From NCBI GenBank assembly GCA_019894875.1, contig JAGXNR010000007.1, positions 1 to 64,000 on the forward strand: 64,000 nucleotides of DNA, in the 5' to 3' direction. The DNA is from Promethearchaeota archaeon (GTDB taxonomy: Archaea > Asgardarchaeota > Lokiarchaeia > Sigynarchaeales > SOKP01). Below, in pieces: positions 44,391-50,953 of this stretch (position 1 is its first letter; the number at the start of each line of letters is the position of its first letter). Under the pieces are notes generated by a model. That model did no database searches. It saw only the letters and a list, made by a program, of their open reading frames with translations, and was not told where the DNA came from. The position numbers and the translations under genes were made by a program.

Positions 44391-44648
44391 TTACGCTTTT
44401 TCCTTTTTAACATAGCGATAATAATCTATAGACTTAACTGTCGTGTATGAGTCTCGAACTATTTTTATAATGTCTCCTTCTTTTGCTCCTATTGCAATTG
44501 CAACCGGATCTTTTTCAAACAACTGAGGTAAATCTGTTACATCTATTTTATATTTTTCTAAGAGTTTTAGAGTTTCTTCTTTAGTTAAAAGAAGATGTTG
44601 AGGAACAAATTTATGTAGTAAGACATCAATTTTTTTCTTCTTAGTCAA
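44391..44648 (-). CDS. rpoH: DNA-directed RNA polymerase subunit H (Rpb5-type)
   Basis: 85 residues, the length of archaeal H. It contains the C-terminal Rpb5 core: LLHKFVPQHLLLTKEETLKLLEKY, LPQLFEKDPVAIAIGAKEGDIIKIVRDS and YYRYV. It lacks the N-terminal jaw of eukaryotic Rpb5, as is normal for archaea. TTG start with AGGAT 6 bases upstream. It leads rpoB in the same transcript. Confidence 0.95.
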   Translation of the reverse strand: MTKKKKIDVLLHKFVPQHLLLTKEETLKLLEKYKIDVTDLPQLFEKDPVAIAIGAKEGDIIKIVRDSYTTVKSIDYYRYVKKEKA

Positions 44649-44743
44649 GGAAAAATCCTCTTATAAATCGATTTATAATTAATCAAATCATACTTTTCTA
44701 AAATATTTTTCTATTTTTCATCATTTTCAAGATAAATTATATT

Positions 44744-45376
44744 TTATTCTCCCTGAAAACAGTGAAAAACCCAATATCCGCTTCTTTTACATAAGATTTG
44801 AACTTTATTGTCTGGAAACTCACTTTTAAGATAATTTAAAACAAAGGGTGCTCCCATTTTCTTCTTTATTACAAATTGAAATGATCCGTTTGCTTTTAAA
44901 TAATTAGGAATAATATGGAGCAAGTTTAAAAATTCTTTTCTTCCTTGCCGTAGCGGGGGATTCATAAAAATTCCTTCAAATTTTAAATTCTTAGATTCAA
45001 TAGGTTCAAAATAACTACCAGATAATATACGGATATTTCTATTATTCCTTAGGTTTATCTTTATATTTTCTTTCGAACACCATATTGCGTGTCTATTAAT
45101 ATCAATTAAAAATAAACGGCTTTCTGGTGATTCATAGCCTAGAACTATACCAATTGGGCCATAACCACACCCCAAGTCAAGTAATACGCTTGGTTCCTCA
45201 GGAATAACCATATGTTCAACGAATATTTTTGTGCCTAAATCTATTTTTCGAAAAGAAAATACTCCGGTCACCGTCTTAAAAATATAAAGATGTCTTCTCA
45301 AACTTTCTGAAATTGTGTGGATTTTTACTTTTACATTTGGAAATTCACTAGAATAGTGTTCATTTTTATTGTTCAT
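44744..45376 (-). CDS. RsmC/RlmG-like class I methyltransferase
   Basis: 210 residues. SAM motif I is LLDLGCGYGPIGIVLGY, followed by LFLIDINRHAIWCSKENI and the NPP motif MNPPLRQGRKEF, which is typical of N-methyltransferases acting on exocyclic amino groups of nucleic acids (RsmC type). It lies between cbf5 and rpoH on the same strand (27 and 95 bases), in a transcription and RNA-modification context. The target base is unknown. Confidence 0.85.
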   Translation of the reverse strand: MNNKNEHYSSEFPNVKVKIHTISESLRRHLYIFKTVTGVFSFRKIDLGTKIFVEHMVIPEEPSVLLDLGCGYGPIGIVLGYESPESRLFLIDINRHAIWCSKENIKINLRNNRNIRILSGSYFEPIESKNLKFEGIFMNPPLRQGRKEFLNLLHIIPNYLKANGSFQFVIKKKMGAPFVLNYLKSEFPDNKVQILCKRSGYWVFHCFQGE

Positions 45377-45403
45377 AGTATAAAAGTCGTTTGAATAATT
45401 TTT

Positions 45404-46408
45404 CTATTTGTTTTCATTCCATCGTGGGTATGTACCTCTTTCCATAAAAACCTTATTCGCTTTTACTAAGATTCCTGATTTGGCTTTATATATTTGCATA
45501 GCATTCTTTAAAGAAGTACCAAATCCGATTAATTCCTTTTTCATCGTCATAATTGCTACTAATAAATTAGGTTTGATTCTAGCATCGATGTAACAAATAC
45601 CAGCTGAAGCTAAATCAGCTCCATGACAAATTGCATCAACTGCAGTATCTCGAATATAAATTTTTGGTAGATGTGAAACCATTTTTTCCATTGGTAAAAT
45701 AATTTTTCTCAAATAATACTCATCATTTTCCATTTGATAAATTGTAAATGCATCCTTTAAATTTTGAAGAGTAATAAGATTATTTTTTTCAGTAAAATTT
45801 CCAACTCTAGTTCTCCTAAGTTCTAACATATGAGCACCTGAACAAAGCGCTTCTCCAATATCAAAGCAAAATTTCCGTATGTATGTACCAGCTTCGCACC
45901 CAATTCTGAACAATACATGATTATTATTTACCTCAAGAATTTGACTATAATATATCTCTCTGACTCTTAATCTTCTCGCTACAGATGAGACTAAAGGAGG
46001 TCTTTGATATATTTTCCCTGTGAATAATTTAAATATTTTTTCAATTCGAGTTAATTTTTCTGGAGAATGCAAGTAAAGCACACCGACATACTCCTTACCG
46101 GCATTTAATAAAGCTGATAATGCTCTTGTAGCTCTTCCAAGGGCACATGGTAAAACACCCGTAACTTTGGGATCTAAAGTTCCTCCATGACCGGCATTTG
46201 GAATTCCCAATATCTTTCGAGCCCACGAGACAATTTCATGACTAGTAGGACCACTCTGTTTATCTAAATTTATTACTCCATACTGGAGTAATTGGTCAAT
46301 ACTCCTCTTTTCTGGTTCACATCCATAATTTGGATTAGTTTTATCTTGCGATTTCACTAATAATTGCTCAGGTTCATCAGAAGGTAATTTATATTGTTTA
46401 TTTTCCAT
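45404..46408 (-). CDS. cbf5: RNA-guided pseudouridine synthase Cbf5
   Basis: 334 residues. The TruB-family core has SGPTSHEIVSWARKI, GHGGTLDPKVTGVLPCALGRAT (catalytic Asp) and CEAGTYIRKFCFDIG, then a C-terminal PUA domain (LPKIYIRDTAVDAICHGADLA). In archaea it is the catalytic subunit of the H/ACA RNP with Nop10, Gar1 and L7Ae and also modifies tRNA position 55. It is first of the cbf5-methyltransferase-rpoH-rpoB run. Confidence 0.95.
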   Translation of the reverse strand: MENKQYKLPSDEPEQLLVKSQDKTNPNYGCEPEKRSIDQLLQYGVINLDKQSGPTSHEIVSWARKILGIPNAGHGGTLDPKVTGVLPCALGRATRALSALLNAGKEYVGVLYLHSPEKLTRIEKIFKLFTGKIYQRPPLVSSVARRLRVREIYYSQILEVNNNHVLFRIGCEAGTYIRKFCFDIGEALCSGAHMLELRRTRVGNFTEKNNLITLQNLKDAFTIYQMENDEYYLRKIILPMEKMVSHLPKIYIRDTAVDAICHGADLASAGICYIDARIKPNLLVAIMTMKKELIGFGTSLKNAMQIYKAKSGILVKANKVFMERGTYPRWNENK

Positions 46409-46525
46409 ATTAAAAAACAGAGAGAAGAGTTTTTATACATTATAAATTTTGAAATTTCATAAATATTTCTTAAAATGAAAAATTTAGTTATTAGATTGAA
46501 TTACTTGAATGATATCGAGTAAATA

Positions 46526-46629
46526 CGGGCTATAGGGGAATTGAACCCCCGACCTTCCTTTTCATGAGAGCTAATCTCATAAATGTCAGGTTAAAAGCCT
46601 GCTGCGCTACCTGCCTGCGCCAATAGCCC
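46526..46629 (-). tRNA. tRNA-Lys (anticodon TTT), apparent intron-containing
   Basis: On the minus strand GGGCTAT pairs with ATAGCCC. D arm GCGC...GCGC, anticodon loop CTTTTAA (anticodon at 46593-46595), T arm GGGGG-TTCAATT-CCCCT and discriminator G are present. Between the anticodon stem and variable loop there is an extra 30 nt (46556-46585), holding a 6-bp hairpin (ATGAGA/TCTCAT). Removal at about positions 43/44 restores a normal tRNA, with variable loop AGGTC, though position 27-43 would be a G-A mismatch. CCA is not encoded. Exact splice sites are uncertain. Confidence 0.85.
46556..46585 (-). other. Probable intron of tRNA-Lys
   Basis: 30-nt insertion after the anticodon stem, consistent with a non-canonical intron near 42/43-43/44. 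A perfect 6-bp hairpin with TTAGC loop forms its middle. A canonical bulge-helix-bulge is not clear. Confidence 0.55.
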
Positions 46630-46655
46630 ATGCCTATAATTACCTATTAGTAAAG

Positions 46656-46669
46656 ATTGTATTTACAAT
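46656..46669 (-). repeat. 14-bp palindrome upstream of tRNA-Lys
   Basis: ATTGTA and TACAAT flank TT, forming a perfect dyad 27-40 bases before the tRNA gene (on its own strand). Could be incidental in AT-rich DNA. Confidence 0.3.
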
Positions 46670-46758
46670 AAATCAACTATTATATAAAAATTTTATTGTA
46701 TGAGGTGTCTCTTCTTTAAATTTTGAATAATTTATTATCATCGAATTAGAACGTTGAC

Positions 46759-47778
46759 CTATTTGCTAAAATGTTCATATCCATTACTTTTTAATTCGCT
46801 TCTTATGTTTTCTTTTAAGATATATATACTTTCCTCTGATATTACTTTTCCAATTTTTAATAAATTTCCAGCATATGTTTGGATTACCTTATAAGCCTTA
46901 GAAAAATTATTAGCCGGGATAGTAAAAAAATGAATATATTCTTCCCCTGCGTTAAACACAAGATCTTCCAAGGAAACATTAAATTCTTGAGAATACAATT
47001 TTGCTTCAGTTTCAATTAAATTTTCATTAAAGTTGATTTCAAATCCCAAATTTGGATTGGATTTCATTAAATCAAGTAACGTCTTTGAAAAACCATCTGA
47101 AGAATCTATACTCGAAGTAGTTAACTGTCTATTTGATAATATTAACGCTTCTACTCCTGATATTTTAGGTTCTAAGACGCTCATAATAGATCTTTTGTAT
47201 TTTGGAAAGCTCTCAAAATCCCCACCTCTATTTAAGAGAATGTCGAACCCTACACCAGTTAAACCGAACTTTCCATTAGTGGCTAAAATATCACCAACAT
47301 TGATTCCTCTTCGATAAATAATGTCTGAATGTGATTTCGAACCAAACACAGTTGGATTTATAATTAATTCTTTTGTCTCGTTGATATCTCCCCCAATATA
47401 ATCAATATCAAATTCTAACGAAGAATCAACAATTCCATTAATTATTTCAATGAATTCTCCTTTCTTTAGTTCTGGGGGTAACCCTAAAGATATAATTAAT
47501 CCCCTCGGTTTAACTCCTTTAACTAAAATATCACTCAAATTCATAATAACTGATTTCCGTCCAATCTGATAAAAACTCATTTTGGGTGGTACATCAGTTG
47601 TAGAGACAAGCATATCTGAATTCAAAACTAAGAGGTTACCCCTCTTTTCATCTTCAAGTTTGAAAAAAAAGGAGTCATCACTCACTAAGCTTTTACCCGT
47701 TTTCTTAAAAACAAGTTCTTCAATTATCTTTATTAAATTAATTTCTCCGATATTACCGATTTTAGAGTCGTTATTCAT
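46759..47778 (-). CDS. thiL: Thiamine-monophosphate kinase-like (PurM/ThiL fold) protein
   Basis: 339 residues from ATG; a TTG 29 codons upstream gives an unrelated tail, so it is rejected. Recognisable are NSDMLVSTTDVPP, SVIMNLSDILVKGVKPRGLIISLGLP and DYIGGDINETKELIINPTVFGSK, as in ThiL, which phosphorylates thiamine monophosphate to the diphosphate. The usual start GDDAA becomes SDDSF. Related AIR-synthase-like enzymes (SelD, HypE, PurM) share the fold, so the exact substrate is not secure. Separated from its neighbours by tRNA genes. Confidence 0.8.
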   Translation of the reverse strand: MNNDSKIGNIGEINLIKIIEELVFKKTGKSLVSDDSFFFKLEDEKRGNLLVLNSDMLVSTTDVPPKMSFYQIGRKSVIMNLSDILVKGVKPRGLIISLGLPPELKKGEFIEIINGIVDSSLEFDIDYIGGDINETKELIINPTVFGSKSHSDIIYRRGINVGDILATNGKFGLTGVGFDILLNRGGDFESFPKYKRSIMSVLEPKISGVEALILSNRQLTTSSIDSSDGFSKTLLDLMKSNPNLGFEINFNENLIETEAKLYSQEFNVSLEDLVFNAGEEYIHFFTIPANNFSKAYKVIQTYAGNLLKIGKVISEESIYILKENIRSELKSNGYEHFSK

Positions 47779-48081
47779 TTGCTTAAATTTAAAATTTCTT
47801 AACTTATTTATGTTTAAAATATAGTAATCACTAATATTTATCCCTAATCTGTTTTGAATATACAAGACTCATTCCTTGTTAATATGATAAGAATAGCACA
47901 AATGACGATATAGCAGGTAAAAAGCCAAGTAAACAAAATTATTGATATGAATTTTTCTTCTTTTTTATTTAGTTTGAAACTAGTTTGTAGAATAGTATCA
48001 AATCTAAAAAATATATTGAAGACAAAAACTTTTTTTTATGGGATCCTTCAATATATTGATTCTATGTAATATTATTTTCAC

Positions 48082-48182
48082 GCCTCTGTGGCTTAGCGGT
48101 AGAGCAACATTTAATATCATTTTGACATAAATGTTAAAGATTCGTAATCTGTAGGTCGGGGGTTCAATTCCCCCCAGAGGCT
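48082..48182 (+). tRNA. tRNA-Thr (anticodon CGT) with intron in the anticodon stem
   Basis: GCCTCTG/CAGAGGC acceptor, D arm GCTTAGCGGTAGAGC, anticodon loop TTCGTAA (anticodon 48143-48145), T arm GGGGG-TTCAATT-CCCCC and U73, as in archaeal tRNA-Thr. The 5' strand of the anticodon stem is interrupted: ACA (48107-48109) is separated from GA (48139-48140) by 29 nt. Removing them gives ACAGA pairing exactly with TCTGT. No encoded CCA. It ends four bases before the stop of the converging Roadblock-GTPase gene. Confidence 0.95.
48110..48138 (+). other. 29-nt intron of tRNA-Thr at position 29/30 (or 28/29)
   Basis: AACATTTA (48106-48113) and TAAATGTT (48128-48135) pair perfectly over eight bases, so exon and intron bases share a stem, like part of a bulge-helix-bulge. 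The last intron A equals the last base of exon 1, so the cut could be one base left. Confidence 0.85.
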
Positions 48183-48186
48183 TTTA

Positions 48187-49200
48187 TCATACTTCTTCTG
48201 TGAAGATAAATTTCTTAATCATTTGGAATGCAAGCGTTTTAAAAGCATCATTGATATTCTCACCAGTTTTAGCCGAGGTTTCTATATATGAGAGATTGAG
48301 TTTTTCTGCAATTTTTTCTCCTTCTTCAGTAGATACAACTCGATTTTCAATCAAATCTATTTTGTTTCCGATTAAAATTAAAGAAATCGTTGGTGAAACA
48401 CCTTTAATTTCTTTATACCAATTTTCTACACTATCGAAAGTCTCTTTCCGAGTCACATCATAAACAAGAACACCCGCTTCCGCTTTTGATATATACGATT
48501 GTCTTACACGTTTAAATTGAGCTTGACCTGCTAAATCCCAAATAACAAAACGCACCTTTGAGTCTAATCCCTCAAATTCACATTCTTTCTTCATAATTGA
48601 AGTACCAATAGTAGATTTATAATCAGTCTGAAATGCGTCGTCAACAAACCGATGGACCATACTGGTTTTACCTACACCTCCTTCACCGCCCAATATTAGC
48701 TTGTATGCGTATTCTCCAGATTCAATCTTAATCTTTTGAAGTTTATCTACTTTTCTTTCAATGTTTTGAATGCTTAGATCTTCCATGAGTTTTGGTATTA
48801 CAGGACTTACAATTCTACCATCAAAAATTCGAGCAATTTTCTCAGCAGCTAAGTATGCATATGGAAAAATGGGATCAACCATTGCAATAGAATCTAAGAC
48901 AGTTACAAAAATAGCTTCAGGCCCTGCTTCACAAAAAATAATTCGGTGTTCCTCTGTGTCGAAAGTTCCTGTTCCAAAAGCGCCAGAACTAAACTCTTCA
49001 GTGATCCTGGTTAGAACGGGTTCTACTAATGCGCTAACACCACCAATTACATCTTCCTCTATTTCTGTTTCAGATTCTCCTTTCAAAGCAGACATTACCA
49101 AACCCTCTCTGTTTACAATAATGGCCGCAATTAAATTCTTTCCAAGCTCTTGCTTATACCACTTCAACAATGCTTCGAGTTTATTTCGATCAACAGACAT
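48187..49200 (-). CDS. Roadblock/LC7 domain fused to Ras/Rab-type small GTPase
   Basis: 337 residues. Residues 1-125 are a Roadblock/LC7 domain (LEALLKWYKQELGKNLIAAIIVNREGLVMSALKGE...). Residues about 160-337 are a G domain with GGEGGVGKTS (171-180), Thr200 region, WDLAGQ (221-226), NKID (279-282) and TSAKTG (308-313). A short charged linker (140-160) joins them. In eukaryotes roadblock proteins assemble with Rag or dynein and act as GTPase scaffolds. Here both are in one chain, with intact G1-G5. No lipid-anchor motif is seen. It ends just beyond the tRNA-Thr gene on the opposite strand. Confidence 0.95.
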   Translation of the reverse strand: MSVDRNKLEALLKWYKQELGKNLIAAIIVNREGLVMSALKGESETEIEEDVIGGVSALVEPVLTRITEEFSSGAFGTGTFDTEEHRIIFCEAGPEAIFVTVLDSIAMVDPIFPYAYLAAEKIARIFDGRIVSPVIPKLMEDLSIQNIERKVDKLQKIKIESGEYAYKLILGGEGGVGKTSMVHRFVDDAFQTDYKSTIGTSIMKKECEFEGLDSKVRFVIWDLAGQAQFKRVRQSYISKAEAGVLVYDVTRKETFDSVENWYKEIKGVSPTISLILIGNKIDLIENRVVSTEEGEKIAEKLNLSYIETSAKTGENINDAFKTLAFQMIKKFIFTEEV

Positions 49201-49535
49201 GTATTTTTCAACCTTGATATGATGTTTATAAATGCATCATTAAATGACTAAATTTTATTATTTAATATACAGATTTATCTTAAAAATTTATAGAAAACGA
49301 AAACTCTATATAATATTTGTATTGTTTTGACACTTACTTTACAAGAAATGCAATCTTGATGATGCAAAATATTGTCTGGAATAGAATCATCTCCTCATAT
49401 CATATCTTTATAGGTTTAAATTCTATCAGTTAATTATTAATAGAATATTAGAGAAAAAAATTGTAAAAATTAATTACATTTTCTTAATTCAATATCTCTA
49501 GATAATTAGGATAAATATAAAAATAACTCAATTAT
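49201..49535. other. 335-base intergenic region upstream of the Roadblock-GTPase
   Basis: AT-rich DNA with a likely promoter for the GTPase (minus strand) and the TATA box of tRNA-Leu at its end (49516-49523). No open frame or other RNA was seen. Confidence 0.35.
49516..49523 (+). promoter_or_regulatory. TATA box of tRNA-Leu
   Basis: TATAAAAA centred about 16 bases before the mature 5' end of tRNA-Leu at 49536, with AATATAAAAAT context. Spacing fits a start near or slightly after the 5' end, so the exact start is uncertain. Confidence 0.4.
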
Positions 49536-49650
49536 GCAGGAGTTGCCAAGCCTGGTCTACGGCGCTAGAATATTACGTATTTATACGATTATGGCGTTAC
49601 TGAGACTCTAGTGACATAGGTCTTCGTGGGTTCGAATCCCACCTCCTGCA
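49536..49650 (+). tRNA. tRNA-Leu (anticodon GAG) with intron in the anticodon stem/loop
   Basis: GCAGGAG/CTCCTGC acceptor, D arm GCC...GGC, stem CTAGA/TCTAG around loop CTGAGAC (anticodon 49602-49604), a variable arm with GAC/GTC stem (class II, as for Leu), T arm GTGGG-TTCGAAT-CCCAC and A73. 30 nt (49570-49599) are inserted between the 5' stem strand and loop. Their removal gives a perfect five-pair anticodon stem. No encoded CCA. Confidence 0.95.
49570..49599 (+). other. 30-nt intron of tRNA-Leu at position 31/32 (or 30/31)
   Basis: The insertion contains the short hairpin CGTA-TTTA-TACG. Its last base A equals the last base of exon 1, so the cut may be shifted one base left. Close in place to the tRNA-Thr intron. 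Confidence 0.85.
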
Positions 49651-49753
49651 CTCCTAGATCTAATTGTTAATATATTGAGTAAAATTATACGCAAGATTAA
49701 TCGGATTTAATAATGATCATTAAATACAAGAAATTAATTTATTTAAAAGGAAA

Positions 49754-50953
49754 GTGATTTTTATTACTAGTTTATTATTAGATAAGGAACTTGAAACAAA
49801 AAAGCATGTAGAATCATTGGCATTTAATAGAGCCGCTTCAACTATAGGAGAAACAAAAGCAATTAATTATATTGAAAAAGAATTAAACTCAGTAAATATT
49901 GATTCTCAGCGTGAATATTTCCACTGGACAGGTCCAACTAGAATACTAATGAGGGTAAGTTATTTAGTTGTTGTGACTTATTTCCTTCTTACACGCCTAT
50001 TTTTACTTTTGATAGTCTATGTAGTTATTAAAGTTTCTTTTGAAAGAACACGACAGATGACTTTAATTAAAAAGGAATCATCTAAGAATATTTTTGCTGA
50101 AATACCCGCAAAGGAAAAGAGTGTAAAAAGACCCGTGGTTATTTTTTCGGCTCACTATGATTCTATTTCAGCAAATATACCTTTTCGAGTTCAAGTTTTA
50201 ATATTCCTCATATATAGATTAATAATAGGATTTTATATATGTATTATCTTCATCCTTTCCGTATGGCTAACTTTAGATATTCTTAACATTTATGCACTCC
50301 CCCCGAATATTATCATCATCATCTCCATAATATCTTTATTCGGGATAGGAACATCAATTCCTATTCTCTATCTCGTTTTTAATGATAAACCATCATCGAG
50401 TTCAATTGATAATGCAAGTGGGGTTGCGATATTGATTGAATTGGCTAAATTATTTAAAAAAAATCCATTAGAAAAAATCGATTTATGCTTTATTTGGACT
50501 GGTGCGGAGGAATGGGGATTAAAAGGCGCCAAAAAATTCTGTTCTGACCATTTTATCCGGTTAAATGAGGAAAATGATCTCAATAAATCTATTAACATTA
50601 ATATTGATATGGTAGGAACTTACATTGGATTAATAGATAAAGTTGGATTCCCATTAAGAAGAAGATTAAATAAAGATTTCAATAATATTATAGAAGCAAC
50701 CGCCAACTCATTAAACATCCCAATAACTAGGTTCAATAAAATAATTGAGCCCAAAAGTGATCATAACATTTTCAGAAGGTGTGCCAGAAGGGCTGGAAAA
50801 AAGTTGCAAGTAGTATTTTTTCATTCTGATAAAGATTCGAAATATATCCACTCATTAAGAGATACTCCTGATAAATGTACTACTGAAAACCTTAATGGAT
50901 GTTTGGAAATTTGTTATCAGGCACTTAGGTCTATTGATTTAAGGGTTGAATAA
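49754..50953 (+). CDS. M28-family metallopeptidase with membrane segments
   Basis: 399 residues. Zinc-site features are FSAHYDSISANIP (His and Asp), DNASGVAILIELAKLF, GAEEWGLKGAKKF (catalytic Glu-Glu) and NIDMVG, the layout of M28 aminopeptidases. Hydrophobic segments at about residues 64-98 and 150-200 suggest a membrane anchor inserted within the enzyme, unusual for soluble M28. GTG start with GGA upstream. Its stop and that of DP2 abut (50953/50954), converging. Confidence 0.87.
   Translation: MIFITSLLLDKELETKKHVESLAFNRAASTIGETKAINYIEKELNSVNIDSQREYFHWTGPTRILMRVSYLVVVTYFLLTRLFLLLIVYVVIKVSFERTRQMTLIKKESSKNIFAEIPAKEKSVKRPVVIFSAHYDSISANIPFRVQVLIFLIYRLIIGFYICIIFILSVWLTLDILNIYALPPNIIIIISIISLFGIGTSIPILYLVFNDKPSSSSIDNASGVAILIELAKLFKKNPLEKIDLCFIWTGAEEWGLKGAKKFCSDHFIRLNEENDLNKSININIDMVGTYIGLIDKVGFPLRRRLNKDFNNIIEATANSLNIPITRFNKIIEPKSDHNIFRRCARRAGKKLQVVFFHSDKDSKYIHSLRDTPDKCTTENLNGCLEICYQALRSIDLRVE

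Noticed and set aside
46526..46629. Reading the Lys tRNA as a Met (CAT) tRNA with a different intron
   Set aside because: The CTCATGA loop has no complementary stem strands; the TTT reading gives a cloverleaf.
46759..47865. ThiL-like protein starting at TTG 47865
   Set aside because: The extra 29 residues are unlike any ThiL and an ATG with sensible N-terminus is available.
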